In this document: in pieces, positions 1 to 7,906 of the stretch
How positions within the stretch are numbered: position 1 is the first letter of the stretch
How the letters are laid out: every line of letters starts with the position of its first letter
From: Castellaniella sp040276065
GTDB taxonomy: Bacteria; Pseudomonadota; Gammaproteobacteria; Burkholderiales; Burkholderiaceae_B
Length of the DNA stretch: 64,000 nt
Assembly: GCF_040276065.1 (NCBI RefSeq)
Contig: NZ_JBELOI010000011.1
Coordinates: 62,001 to 126,000 of the forward strand
Direction: 5' to 3'
The notes under the pieces: generated by a model
What the model saw: only the letters and a program-made list of their open reading frames with translations
The model's database searches: none
What the model was told of the DNA's origin: nothing
Translations under genes and position numbers: made by a program

Positions 1-162
1 GTTGATGGCGCCCACGACCTGGTAGGTCTCGAGGGCGGTGGGGGCGTTGGCCAGCACCCCCAGCAGATTCGGCAGGAAGCCGTTGGCTTGTTGCGCGGCG
101 CGCAGACGGTCTTGCGCATCGGCATGCGCGGTTTCGACGGATTGGATGGTGAGGCGGCTCAT
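1..162 (-). CDS. Carboxymuconolactone decarboxylase / AhpD-like protein, 3' end cut by window edge
   Basis: Reading the minus strand from an ATG at 162 gives 54 residues (MSRLTIQSVETAHADAQ..., ending QVVGAIN at the edge) with no stop, so the gene runs off the left end of the window. The stretch GFLPNLLGVLANAPTALETY resembles the N-terminal helices of carboxymuconolactone decarboxylase and alkylhydroperoxidase D family proteins. The CxxC/His active-site region that would decide between peroxidase-like and decarboxylase-like members lies outside the window. The Shine-Dalgarno signal is weak. An inverted repeat sits about 60-80 bp upstream. The family call rests on the short N-terminus only. Confidence 0.7.
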   Translation of the reverse strand, partial: MSRLTIQSVETAHADAQDRLRAAQQANGFLPNLLGVLANAPTALETYQVVGAIN

Positions 163-221
163 GATCGGCAAACTCGGAATGAAAGTTAAAACGCTTTTTC
201 ATTCTAGGGACGCCGTTCTCC

Positions 222-244
222 ATACCGAACGAATATAACGGTAT
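222..244. promoter_or_regulatory. Inverted repeat upstream of the CMD/AhpD-like gene, possible operator
   Basis: ATACCG at 222-227 and CGGTAT at 239-244 form a perfect 6-bp inverted repeat separated by 11 bp of AT-rich sequence. It lies in the AT-rich 163-307 gap, upstream of the minus-strand gene that starts at 162. The geometry fits a dimeric helix-turn-helix regulator, but no regulator gene is visible next to it. This is inference from symmetry and position. Confidence 0.35.
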
Positions 245-307
245 TAGATTATTCAGGTCTGGAATATGATGGTATTGAGTGATTCGTCCGGGCCTGGCCG
301 CCGGGAC

Positions 308-2248
308 TCAGGCGGGGTCCGCCTCGCGCTCGATCGCCTCGATGTCCTCCTGCACCTTCAGCCAATCGTCCTCGAGTGCCTGGTGGGCCTTGCTGAGCTC
401 GCCGTGCTCGGCGAGCAGGGCGGGGCGCGCCTCCTTGTGCGCGTCCGTGTAGAAATCCGGGTCGGCGATCCGCGCATCGATTTCCTCGAGCCGGGCGCCG
501 GTGCGGGCCATGTCGGACTCGATCCGGCGCAGGCGTTCCTCGAGGGGCTTGCGGAGCGCCGCAAGCTGCTGGCGCGCCTGGGCCTGGAGGCGGCGCTGGG
601 CCTTGCGGTCCGGCTCGGGGCGGGTGTCGATACGCGCATCCTCGCGTGCCTGTGCCCGCGCGGCCGTGCCGCGCCGTTGCAGCCAGTCGCGATAGTCCTC
701 GAGGTCCCCATCGAAGGGCTCGACGCGGCCGTCAGCCACGATCCAGAACTCGTCCACCGTGGTGCGCAGCAAGTGGCGATCGTGCGAGACCAGCAGGACG
801 CTGCCGGGAAAACCCGCCAGGGCATGCGCCAGCGCCTCGCGCGTATCCACGTCCAGGTGGTTGCTGGGCTCGTCGAGCAGCAGAAGATTGGGTTTGCGCC
901 AGACGATCAGCGCGAGGGCGAGGCGCGCCTTTTCGCCGCCGGAAAAAGGCGCCACCGGTGTGTCCACCATGTCGCCGCCGAAGCCAAAGCCGCCCAGCAT
1001 GTTGCGCAGCGCCTGCTCGCGCGCGTCCGGTGCGATCCGGATGAAATGCTGCAGGGGCGTGAGCGCGGGGTCCAGGACATCGAGCTGCTGTTGGGCGAAA
1101 TAACCGATCTCCAGGCCCTTGGCGGGCCGGTAGTCGCCGGCGAGCGGCGCGAGCTCGCGCGCCAGGGTCTTGACCAGCGTGCTCTTGCCCGCGCCGTTGG
1201 CGCCCAGGATGCCGATGCGGCTGCCGCCGCGCACGACGAGGCTGATGCCGGCGAGCACCCGCCGAGTCTCGCCGTTCGCCGCGTCGTATCCCAGGTCGGC
1301 CTCCGCGAGCGTCAGCAGCGTGTCGGGTGTCTGGACCGGATCGGGCAGGCGGATGTCGATCCCCGATTCCACGGCCAGCGGGGCGAGCGTCTGCATGCGC
1401 GCCAGCGCCTTGACGCGGCTTTGTGCCTGCCGGGCCTTGGTTGCCTTGGCCTTGAAGCGGTCGATAAAGGATTGCAGATGGGCCGCCGTGCGCGCCTGGC
1501 GCTCGCGGGTGAGTTGATTCTGGCGTAACCGCTCGGCGCGCTGCTCGAGAAACGACTCGTAGCCACCCTTATAGCGCACGAGCTTGCCCTGGTCGAAATG
1601 CAGGATGACTCCGGCGATGGCGTCGAGGAATTCGGTGTCATGCGAGATCAGCAGCACTGTTCCCGGATAGGCCGATAGCCAGCGCTCCAGCCAGAGCATG
1701 GCGTCCAGGTCCAGGTGGTTGGTCGGCTCATCGAGCAGCAGCAGGTCCGAGGGCGCCATGAGCGCGCGCGCCAGGGCGATGCGCATCTGCCAGCCGCCTG
1801 AGAAGCTCGCGACGGGGCGCTGCCACTCGTCCGGGCCGAATCCCAGGCCGGCCAGCAGTTGCTCGGCGCGCGACGGCGCGCTCCAGGCCTGGACCTCGAC
1901 CAGCGCGGCCTCGAGCTCGGCGATGACCTGGCCGTCCTCGTCCGGCGTCGCCGCGCGGCGGGCCTGGAGCGCACGCAGCCGGGCATCGCCGTCCATGACG
2001 AACTCACGGGCCGCCCGACCGGTATCGTGCAGGATCTGTTCCACGCTGGCCATGCGCCAGCCGGGGGGAATATCGAGGGTGCCGGCATCGGGATCGAGTT
2101 CGCCTTGCAAGAGGGCGAACAGGGTCGATTTGCCGGCGCCGTTTTTGCCCACGAAGCCCACGCGTTCGCCGGGGTGCACGACGAAGTCGGCGCCCTCCAG
2201 CAGGATCTTGACGCCGCGCCGGACGGTCAGGCCGCTGGCCCGTATCAC
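308..2248 (-). CDS. yheS: ABC-F family ATPase, YheS type
   Basis: This is a soluble protein of about 646 residues with two tandem ABC ATPase domains and no membrane segments, the layout of ABC-F translation factors that act on the ribosome. Each half has a Walker A (GKNGAGKST; GANGAGKST), an SGG signature and a Walker B (DLLLLDEPTNHLDLDA; NLLLLDEPSNHLDVDT). A charged C-terminal coiled-coil region follows residue ~530. The N-terminus (VIRASGLTVRRGVKILLEGA) matches YheS proteins when the start is the GTG at 2248, which overlaps the prmB stop codon (GTGA). A longer reading would run back into prmB and is less likely. YheS is a paralog of EttA and Uup, and its exact role is not settled. Translational coupling to prmB, which modifies a ribosomal protein, suggests a ribosome-linked unit. 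Confidence 0.9.
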   Translation of the reverse strand: MIRASGLTVRRGVKILLEGADFVVHPGERVGFVGKNGAGKSTLFALLQGELDPDAGTLDIPPGWRMASVEQILHDTGRAAREFVMDGDARLRALQARRAATPDEDGQVIAELEAALVEVQAWSAPSRAEQLLAGLGFGPDEWQRPVASFSGGWQMRIALARALMAPSDLLLLDEPTNHLDLDAMLWLERWLSAYPGTVLLISHDTEFLDAIAGVILHFDQGKLVRYKGGYESFLEQRAERLRQNQLTRERQARTAAHLQSFIDRFKAKATKARQAQSRVKALARMQTLAPLAVESGIDIRLPDPVQTPDTLLTLAEADLGYDAANGETRRVLAGISLVVRGGSRIGILGANGAGKSTLVKTLARELAPLAGDYRPAKGLEIGYFAQQQLDVLDPALTPLQHFIRIAPDAREQALRNMLGGFGFGGDMVDTPVAPFSGGEKARLALALIVWRKPNLLLLDEPSNHLDVDTREALAHALAGFPGSVLLVSHDRHLLRTTVDEFWIVADGRVEPFDGDLEDYRDWLQRRGTAARAQAREDARIDTRPEPDRKAQRRLQAQARQQLAALRKPLEERLRRIESDMARTGARLEEIDARIADPDFYTDAHKEARPALLAEHGELSKAHQALEDDWLKVQEDIEAIEREADPA

Positions 2249-3141
2249 GGTTCGAGCTGCTCGCGCTGGAGCAGCATGATTTGATCCGTGGTGGCTTCGG
2301 TCTCGACCCATACGGGGTCGAGTTGCGGAAAGGCCGCCTCGAAATGCGTCCGCTCGTGGCCGATCTCGAGCACCAGCAGACCCTCTGGCGCGAGGTGGCG
2401 CGGGGCATCGTGCACGATGCGGCGCACCAGGTCCATGCCGTCGGCACCGCCGGCCAGGGCCAGTCGCGGTTCATGCCGGTACTCGGGCGGCAGCGCCGCC
2501 ATGGATTGCGTGTTCACGTACGGCGGGTTGCAGAGGATGACGTCGTAACCCGTTCCTGCCGGCACCTGATCGAAACCATCGCTGCGCAGGGCGTGGACAC
2601 GGTGCTCCAGGCCGTGGAGCGCGATATTGGAGCGTGCGACTTCCAGTGCGTCCTCCGAGATGTCCGCCGCGTCGACTTGTGCGGATTCGAAGGCCAGCGC
2701 CGCCAGGATCGCCAGGCAACCCGACCCGGTGCACAGATCCATCACCCGGCTGACCGACTCCGGTTCCGCGACCCAGGGCGACAGCGCCTGGGAGAGCAGT
2801 TCGGCGATGGGCGAGCGCGGCACGATCACGCGCTCGTCCACCAGGAAGCGCCGCCCCTGGAGCCAGGCTTCGCCCGTGAGGTAGGCGGCGGGCTTGCGGG
2901 TGATGATCCGCTGTTGGATCAAGTCGATGCAACGCTGGCGCTCGCGCTCGAGCAGGCGGGCATCGAGAAAAGGTTCCAGCGTGTCGAGCGGCAGGTGCAG
3001 GCCGTGCAGCAGCAGGTAGGCGGCCTCGTCCCAGGCGTTGTCGCTGCCGTGGCCGAAGTGCAGTCCGGCCGCGCGAAAGCGGCTGATGGACCAGCGCAGC
3101 AGGTCGCGCAGCGTGAGCAGTTCGGAATGCGGTGTAGCCAT
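2245..3141 (-). CDS. prmB: 50S ribosomal protein L3 N5-glutamine methyltransferase
   Basis: This 298-residue SAM-dependent methyltransferase has an N-terminal helical domain and a Rossmann catalytic domain with the SAM motif DLCTGSGCLAI. The NPPY signature (VILCNPPYVNT) is typical of enzymes that methylate glutamine side chains. PrmB modifies L3, and PrmC is the release-factor paralog. The conserved N-terminus (MATPHSELLTLRDLLRWSISRF) and length favour PrmB. The ATG at 3141 was chosen because the family N-terminus begins there; upstream in-frame sequence is antisense to dapE and not protein-like. It lies 31 bp downstream of dapE, and its stop overlaps the yheS start, so dapD-dapE-prmB-yheS is probably one transcript. 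Confidence 0.92.
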   Translation of the reverse strand: MATPHSELLTLRDLLRWSISRFRAAGLHFGHGSDNAWDEAAYLLLHGLHLPLDTLEPFLDARLLERERQRCIDLIQQRIITRKPAAYLTGEAWLQGRRFLVDERVIVPRSPIAELLSQALSPWVAEPESVSRVMDLCTGSGCLAILAALAFESAQVDAADISEDALEVARSNIALHGLEHRVHALRSDGFDQVPAGTGYDVILCNPPYVNTQSMAALPPEYRHEPRLALAGGADGMDLVRRIVHDAPRHLAPEGLLVLEIGHERTHFEAAFPQLDPVWVETEATTDQIMLLQREQLEP

Positions 3142-3172
3142 TGGGGCGATCTCTGGAAAAGGCGCCGGGTGT

Positions 3173-4315
3173 TCAGGGCGCGTCCGGCAGCAGGCGTTCG
3201 AGCGCGCGCCGGTAGATGTTCTTGAGGGGCTCGAGCGTATCGAGGCGGATGTGTTCGCCGGACTGGTGGATGGTCGCGTTGATCGGGCCGAATTCGACGA
3301 CCTGCGGGCAGATGTGCGCGATGAAGCGTCCGTCCGAGGTGCCGCCGGTGGTCGAGAGGTCGGCCTGGACGCCGGTTTCATCCAGGATCGCCCCTTGCAG
3401 CGCGTCGCACAGGGTGCCTCGGGGGGTCAGGAAGGGCAGGCCGCCAATGGTCCATTCCAGGCCGTACGCCAGGCCGTGGCGGTCCAGGATCGCGGCGACG
3501 CGCGCCTGCAGGCCCTGCGGCGTGCTGGCCGTGGAAAAGCGGAAATTGAACTCGAGGATCGCCTCGCCCGGAATCACGTTGCCCGCACCGGTGCCCGCGC
3601 GCATGTTCGAGACCTGGAAGGTGGTCGGTGGGAAGTACTCGTCGCCTTCGTCCCAGTGCGCGCCGGCCAACTCGGCCAGGGCGGGTGCCACGTCGTGGAT
3701 CGGGTTGCGGGCGAGGTGGGGATAGGCCACGTGGCCCTGGATGCCGCGCACCGTCAAGCGTCCGGACATCGAGCCGCGCCGGCCGTTCTTGATCGTGTCG
3801 CCCAGTGCCCGGACACTGGTGGGCTCGCCCACGATGCAGTAGTCCAGGGTTTCGCCGCGCTCGCTCAGCCGCTGGCAGACGTGCACCGTGCCCTCGATGG
3901 CCGGGCCTTCCTCATCGGATGTGATCAGCAGCGCGATCGAGCCCCGGTGGCGGGGATGGGCGGCGATGAATTCCTCGGCGGCGACGATGAAGGCCGCGAT
4001 CGAGGATTTCATGTCGGCCGCGCCCCGGCCCACGAGCAGGCCGTCGCGCTCGGTGGGCCGAAAAGGCGGGCTCGCCCAATCCTCGAGCGGGCCGCTGGGC
4101 ACCACGTCGGTGTGCCCGGCAAAGACCAGCACGGGCGCTTCGGTGCCGCGCCGCGCCCACAGATTGGCCACCGGACCGCTGTCCATGGATTCGCAGGCGA
4201 AGCCCAGGGGTTCGAGCCTTTGCGCGATCAAGGCCTGGCAGCCCGCATCCTCGGGCGTGACTGAAGGCAGGGCGATCAGCGCCTCGCACAGGGCGCGCAC
4301 GGGGGAGCCGGACAT
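3173..4315 (-). CDS. dapE: Succinyl-diaminopimelate desuccinylase
   Basis: DapE (380 residues) hydrolyses N-succinyl-LL-2,6-diaminopimelate to LL-diaminopimelate and succinate in the succinylase branch of lysine and peptidoglycan precursor synthesis. It is an M20-family dinuclear zinc enzyme. Visible metal and catalytic residues are His68 and Asp70 (FAGHTDVVPSG), Asp101 (GRGAADMKSS), the Glu135-Glu136 pair (SDEEGPA), Glu164 (VGEPTSV) and a C-terminal His (NATIHQSGEH). The start ATG overlaps the stop of dapD by one base (TGATG), so the two consecutive-pathway genes are translationally coupled. The enzyme between them in the pathway, the DapC aminotransferase, is not in this window. Confidence 0.96.
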   Translation of the reverse strand: MSGSPVRALCEALIALPSVTPEDAGCQALIAQRLEPLGFACESMDSGPVANLWARRGTEAPVLVFAGHTDVVPSGPLEDWASPPFRPTERDGLLVGRGAADMKSSIAAFIVAAEEFIAAHPRHRGSIALLITSDEEGPAIEGTVHVCQRLSERGETLDYCIVGEPTSVRALGDTIKNGRRGSMSGRLTVRGIQGHVAYPHLARNPIHDVAPALAELAGAHWDEGDEYFPPTTFQVSNMRAGTGAGNVIPGEAILEFNFRFSTASTPQGLQARVAAILDRHGLAYGLEWTIGGLPFLTPRGTLCDALQGAILDETGVQADLSTTGGTSDGRFIAHICPQVVEFGPINATIHQSGEHIRLDTLEPLKNIYRRALERLLPDAP

Positions 4316-5139
4316 CAGGCCCTCAGCAGGTCGTTGATGCTGGTCTTGGCGCGGGTGCGGGCATCGACGCGCTTGACGATCACCGCGCAGGCCAGGCTGT
4401 GGCTGCCGTCGGCCGCCGGCAGCGAGCCGGGCACCACCACCGAGCCGGCCGGCACCCTGCCGTAGCTGATCTCTCTGGTCGCCCGGTCGTAGATGCGGGT
4501 GCTTTGCGAGATGAACACCCCCATCGCCAGGACCGAGTTTTCTTCGACGATCACGCCCTCGACGACCTCGGAGCGCGCGCCGATGAAACAGTTGTCCTCG
4601 ATGATGGTGGGGCCGGCTTGCAGAGGCTCGAGCACGCCGCCGATGCCCACGCCCCCCGACAGGTGGACATGGCGCCCGATCTGGGCGCAGGACCCCACCG
4701 TCGCCCATGTGTCGATCATGCTGCCTTCGCCGACGTAGGCGCCGATGTTGACGTAGGAGGGCATCAGCACCACATCGCGGGCGATGTATGCGCCCCGGCG
4801 CACCGTGGCCGTGGGCACCACGCGAAAGCCGTCGCGCCGGAAATCGTCGGGGCCGTAGTCCTCGAATTTCAGCGGCACCTTGTCGTAATAGAGCTGGGGC
4901 GCCTGGCCCATCACGCGATTGTCCTCGAGCCGGAACGAGAGCAGGACCGCCTTCTTGATCCACTGGTGCACCCGCCAGCCACCGTCGACCTTGTCGGCGA
5001 CGCGCAGCGTGCCGCCGTCCAGGTCGGCAAGGGTCGCGGCGACCGCCTCGCGCACGTCGGCGGGCGCCTGGCCGGAATGCAAGGACGCGCGGCCCTCCCA
5101 GGCGGCTTCGATGATGCCCTGTCGTGAGCGTGTGTCCAT
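4315..5139 (-). CDS. dapD: 2,3,4,5-tetrahydropyridine-2,6-dicarboxylate N-succinyltransferase
   Basis: DapD transfers succinyl from succinyl-CoA to tetrahydrodipicolinate, committing it to the succinylase branch of lysine/meso-DAP synthesis. The protein has 274 residues, the same length as the E. coli enzyme. It consists of an N-terminal helical domain followed by left-handed beta-helix hexapeptide repeats (for example MPSYVNIGAYVGEGSMIDTWATVGSCAQIGR) and a short C-terminal part. The GVGIGGVLEP and NCFIGARSEVVEG segments are typical of the family. The start is the ATG at 5139. The stop overlaps dapE. A TACAAT box lies about 85 bp upstream (5222-5227, minus strand) as a weak promoter candidate; readthrough from the TerC gene is also possible. 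Confidence 0.96.
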   Translation of the reverse strand: MDTRSRQGIIEAAWEGRASLHSGQAPADVREAVAATLADLDGGTLRVADKVDGGWRVHQWIKKAVLLSFRLEDNRVMGQAPQLYYDKVPLKFEDYGPDDFRRDGFRVVPTATVRRGAYIARDVVLMPSYVNIGAYVGEGSMIDTWATVGSCAQIGRHVHLSGGVGIGGVLEPLQAGPTIIEDNCFIGARSEVVEGVIVEENSVLAMGVFISQSTRIYDRATREISYGRVPAGSVVVPGSLPAADGSHSLACAVIVKRVDARTRAKTSINDLLRA

Positions 5140-5261
5140 AGTGGGCTCGCGGTGCTTGCGCACGGTATGTGGATCGAGGCATGGAGGCCATTGCCCCGAT
5201 CCGTTTGCAAAAGAGGCCATTATTGTAGCGGATGGCATCCACGAGCCCGCGGCATTTTGCG

Positions 5262-5969
5262 TCAGGCCCGCGCCTGCCTGGCCTTCTTGCGCCCCGCCAG
5301 AAATAGGCCCAGGCCGACGACCAGTAGCGCGCCCGCGATTTCGGCCGAGACCTTCAGCAGGGTGGTGGGCTCGCCCAGGCTTTCGGTGATCACGATGTCC
5401 GTGACCAGCATGCCGCCCGCGATCCAGCCCAGCAGGGCCGCACCGAACGTGACGACCAGCGGGTAGCGATCGATCAGCTTGAGCACCAGCGTGCTGCCCC
5501 AGATGATGATGGGGACGCTCACGAGCAGCCCGAACACGACCAGCCCGATCTGGTGGTCCGCATGCGCGCCCTGGGCGGCGCCGGCGATGGCGATGACATT
5601 GTCCAGGCTCATGACAAAGTCGGCGATCAGGATGGTCTTGACGGCGGTCATGATCGAGGCGCCGCCCGCGATATTGCCGTGCGAACCCTCCTCGGGCATC
5701 AGGAGCTTGACCCCGATCCAGAGTAGCAGCAGGGCGCCGATGATCTTCAGGTACGGCACGCTGAGCAGCGTCAGGGCGAAGGCGATCAGCGCCACGCGCA
5801 AGCCGATGGCTCCCGCCGTGCCCCAGAGAATGCCTTGCAGGCGCTGCTTGGGCTGCAGGTTGCGGCACGCCAGGGCGATCACCACGGCATTGTCGCCGCC
5901 CAGCAGGATGTCGATCATGATGATCTGAAAGACGGCGGCCCAGCTTAATGTTTGGAAGAGTTCAAGCAT
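5262..5969 (-). CDS. TerC-family integral membrane protein (YjbE-type), probable manganese/metal exporter
   Basis: This 235-residue protein has about seven hydrophobic segments and the two family motifs containing acidic residues inside the membrane: DILLGGDNAVVIAL (~20-33) and ADFVMSLDNVIAIAG (~115-130). Members of this family have been linked to manganese efflux and to metalation of exported enzymes. The yybP-ykoY element and terminator in its leader support metal-responsive control of this copy. The ATG at 5969 has a good Shine-Dalgarno (AAGGGG). The C-terminus is basic (GRKKARQARA), consistent with a cytoplasmic end. A tellurium-resistance role is only a historical family name. The substrate is inferred from the riboswitch class, not from the protein. 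Confidence 0.88.
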   Translation of the reverse strand: MLELFQTLSWAAVFQIIMIDILLGGDNAVVIALACRNLQPKQRLQGILWGTAGAIGLRVALIAFALTLLSVPYLKIIGALLLLWIGVKLLMPEEGSHGNIAGGASIMTAVKTILIADFVMSLDNVIAIAGAAQGAHADHQIGLVVFGLLVSVPIIIWGSTLVLKLIDRYPLVVTFGAALLGWIAGGMLVTDIVITESLGEPTTLLKVSAEIAGALLVVGLGLFLAGRKKARQARA

Positions 5970-6124
5970 CGATTCCCCTTGGGAGGATGTTGTGGATCAC
6001 GAAAAATCGCCGCGCCGCGTCTTCGGTTTGTCGCCGCCCGCGGAGGGCGGCGGGTGCCTCGGGGCGGCCCGGCGGCAAAAAAAGCAGTCCCGACCCTGCG
6101 CCGCCGCCCCGAAAGAGGCGCCAG
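5970..6124 (-). other. 3' part of the long TerC leader
   Basis: These 155 bp lie between the intrinsic terminator and the TerC start and would be transcribed only when the terminator is not formed. They contain a GC-rich hairpin around 6030-6052 and the ribosome-binding site next to 5969. No protein-like reading frame was seen. With the riboswitch, the total TerC 5' leader is about 320 nt. Confidence 0.5.
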
Positions 6125-6159
6125 AAACAAAAAGGCCTGAACCCCCGAGGGCCAGGCCT
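6125..6159 (-). terminator. Intrinsic terminator in the TerC leader
   Basis: On the minus strand a perfect 7-bp stem (AGGCCTG / CAGGCCT, at 6153-6159 and 6133-6139 in plus coordinates) is followed directly by a T-rich run (TTTTTGTTT). It sits immediately downstream of the yybP-ykoY element and well upstream of the start codon. This is the arrangement of transcription-attenuating riboswitches. The inferred model is that metal binding favours readthrough and TerC synthesis. Confidence 0.75.
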
Positions 6160-6167
6160 GTCATGAA

Positions 6168-6290
6168 GAGAAGACGCACCTTGCCCTGAGGCAAGGTCTT
6201 GCTCGCAACCATCGGTTGCCGGGGCGCCGGGCACCTGCAGGCAGGATGACCGTATTGACGACGCCGCGAAGCTGAGCTACTCCCCTTGAA
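6168..6290 (-). ncRNA. yybP-ykoY (Mn2+) riboswitch
   Basis: On the minus strand the leader contains the conserved elements of the class in order: AAGGGGAGUAGC at the 5' side (6275-6288), then CAAUACGGUCAUCC, then the strong hairpin GACCUUGCC-UCA-GGCAAGGU (6179-6200). The outer helix can form between GGGGAG (6281-6286) and CUUCUC (6168-6173). yybP-ykoY RNAs sense Mn2+ and often precede TerC/YkoY and MntP genes, as here. Recognition is by eye from the consensus; a covariance-model search would settle it. Confidence 0.85.
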
Positions 6291-6296
6291 GCGTGA

Positions 6297-6302
6297 ATTA
6301 TA
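6297..6302 (-). promoter_or_regulatory. -10 element of the TerC riboswitch transcript
   Basis: A perfect TATAAT on the minus strand places a transcription start near 6290, exactly where the riboswitch begins. No good -35 hexamer is visible at the standard distance. Position relative to the aptamer is the main support. Confidence 0.55.
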
Positions 6303-6393
6303 AACTAATTGCCCATCCTTGCGATGGACGCGCATGCACAACGTGTTCCCTTCACGCACTCTCGCCGCGTGCGGGGCCAAAGGCCCGTCGGGC

Positions 6394-6399
6394 TATACT
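6394..6399 (+). promoter_or_regulatory. Possible -10 element for the D-threonine-aldolase-like gene
   Basis: TATACT lies 40-65 bp before the candidate start codons. A transcription start near 6406 would rule out the more upstream in-frame ATG at 6319. There is no convincing -35 hexamer, so this is tentative. Confidence 0.35.
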
Positions 6400-6462
6400 C
6401 CGGGTGCCCCGCCACGGGCGCCGCCGGCCGGCGGGGCGATGACCAAAATCCGGAATGCTGAT

Positions 6463-7620
6463 ATGCCTGAGCCCCTTCCTGGTGCCGCCGCACCGTTTCC
6501 CAATGCCGGCCTGGTCGGCCGCGCGGACGCTCGGGCACGCTTGCTGACACCGGCGCTGCTGCTCGAATGGGAGCCGCTCGAGGCGAACCTGGCCCGCATG
6601 CAGGCACATGCCGACCACGCCGGGGTGGCGCTCAGGCCCCACGCCAAGGCGCACAAGTGTCCGGAGCTGGCGCGCTTGCAACTGCGGCACGGGGCCGTGG
6701 GCGTATGCGTGGCAACCCCGGGGGAAGCGGCGGTGTTTGCCGCAGCCGGCTGCAGCGATATTCTCTTGACCTCGACGATCGGCACCCGCCAGGCCTTCGA
6801 GCGGGTGGCCGATCTGGCGACCTGGATCCGGACGCTGACGGTGGTCTTTGACCATCCCGCTTGCGTCGAGGGTCTGGCGCAGGCGCTCGCGCGGCGTCAG
6901 GCGAGTGTGCGCGCGCTTGTGGATCTGGATCTGGGCGGACATCGCTCCGGCGTGGCCGACCCTCGCGCAGCCCGCGATTTGGCCGAGAAAATCGCCCGCT
7001 ATCCCTGCTTCGAGCTGGTGGGGGTGCAGGCCTATGCCCACCACCTGTCGCACTGCCGCGTGAAGGCGGAACGCGAACGCCAGATGCAGGTGGTCGGCGC
7101 GAAAATCCATCAGACTTTGGCGGCGCTCGGTCCGCTGCTGCCGCCGCGGCCGGTGGTGACGGGGGCCAGCACCGGCGCCTTCCTGCAGGAACTGGCGCTA
7201 GGCGTCTATACCGAACTGCAATGCGGCAGCTACGTCTTCATGGATGCGGAATACGATCTGGTTGATGCCGACGGCTCCGGCACGCCGATGTTCGGAACCT
7301 CGCTGTTCGTGCTTACGGCCGTGATCAGCGCCAACCACCCTGGCCAAGCCACGACCGACGCCGGCGAGAAGCGCTTCGTCTCCAAGCTGGGGACCCGACC
7401 GGTCATCGTCCGCGGTGCGCAGGCAGGGGCGAGTTACCTGCCCAGCAGCGATGAGCACGGCACGGTCACTTTGCCGGCCGGGGGGCGGCTCGCCGTGGGC
7501 GATCTGCTCGAAGTGCAGGTGCCCCATTGCGATCCCACCGTGAATCTCTACGACTGCATCCACGTCATGCGGGGCGATGCCCTGCAGGCAATCTGGCCTA
7601 TCGCCGCCCGCGGGGCCTGA
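6463..7620 (+). CDS. DSD1-family PLP enzyme (D-threonine aldolase / D-serine dehydratase-like)
   Basis: This 385-residue protein is a fold-type III (alanine-racemase-like) pyridoxal-phosphate enzyme. The N-terminal barrel has the RPHAKAHK motif, whose first lysine (Lys62) is the expected Schiff-base residue. The C-terminal beta domain ends with VPHCDPTVNLYD, whose His and Cys match the metal-binding site of D-threonine aldolases and eukaryotic-type D-serine dehydratases. Substrates would be D-hydroxyamino acids; which one cannot be read from the sequence. In-frame ATGs at 6439 and 6463 are both possible and neither has a strong Shine-Dalgarno; 6463 was chosen for its better-spaced CGGA. It is co-directional with the GntR/hyu block but separated by about 290 bp. 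Confidence 0.85.
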   Translation: MPEPLPGAAAPFPNAGLVGRADARARLLTPALLLEWEPLEANLARMQAHADHAGVALRPHAKAHKCPELARLQLRHGAVGVCVATPGEAAVFAAAGCSDILLTSTIGTRQAFERVADLATWIRTLTVVFDHPACVEGLAQALARRQASVRALVDLDLGGHRSGVADPRAARDLAEKIARYPCFELVGVQAYAHHLSHCRVKAERERQMQVVGAKIHQTLAALGPLLPPRPVVTGASTGAFLQELALGVYTELQCGSYVFMDAEYDLVDADGSGTPMFGTSLFVLTAVISANHPGQATTDAGEKRFVSKLGTRPVIVRGAQAGASYLPSSDEHGTVTLPAGGRLAVGDLLEVQVPHCDPTVNLYDCIHVMRGDALQAIWPIAARGA

Positions 7621-7906
7621 TCCCTTCCGAACGATCCGCGCGGGGCGCCGCGTGATGCACGCCCCAGCGGCCTTCGTCGTCGCGCTGCCCAAGGCCCTTC
7701 TGCGCAAGGTTGCCAAACGAACCTCGGACCCCTTGTGAACCCCGATCGGCAGGGCCCTTGATCTGTGGACGTCCCTAGTCCGCAGTCGCGGGGCGGCATT
7801 GCGCAAGATCTCCTGAAAGCTCTGAAACGATGGGTACAAACCCTGGATTGCTAGGCCTTAAGGAATATAGGACACTGGACTTTGGATCCAATTTGGGGAC
7901 GGCGCG
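7621..7906 (+). other. Intergenic region upstream of the GntR regulator
   Basis: These 286 bp hold no protein-like reading frame. The last 60 bp are relatively AT-rich and carry the TTGGATCCAA palindrome close to the regulator start. No clear sigma-70 promoter pair and no terminator with a T-run after the preceding gene were seen. Confidence 0.5.
7882..7891. promoter_or_regulatory. TTGGATCCAA palindrome, candidate GntR operator
   Basis: This perfect 10-bp palindrome lies 15 bp before the start of the FCD-type GntR gene. FCD-subfamily regulators commonly bind short palindromes with a TGG/CCA-type core, and autoregulation from such a position is typical. The assignment is inferred from symmetry and location only. 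Confidence 0.45.

Noticed and set aside
266..1528. Long open reading frame on the plus strand opposite yheS
   Set aside because: It is antisense to a clear ABC-F ATPase, has low-complexity Arg/Ala/Leu composition and no motifs. GC-rich codon bias creates such frames.
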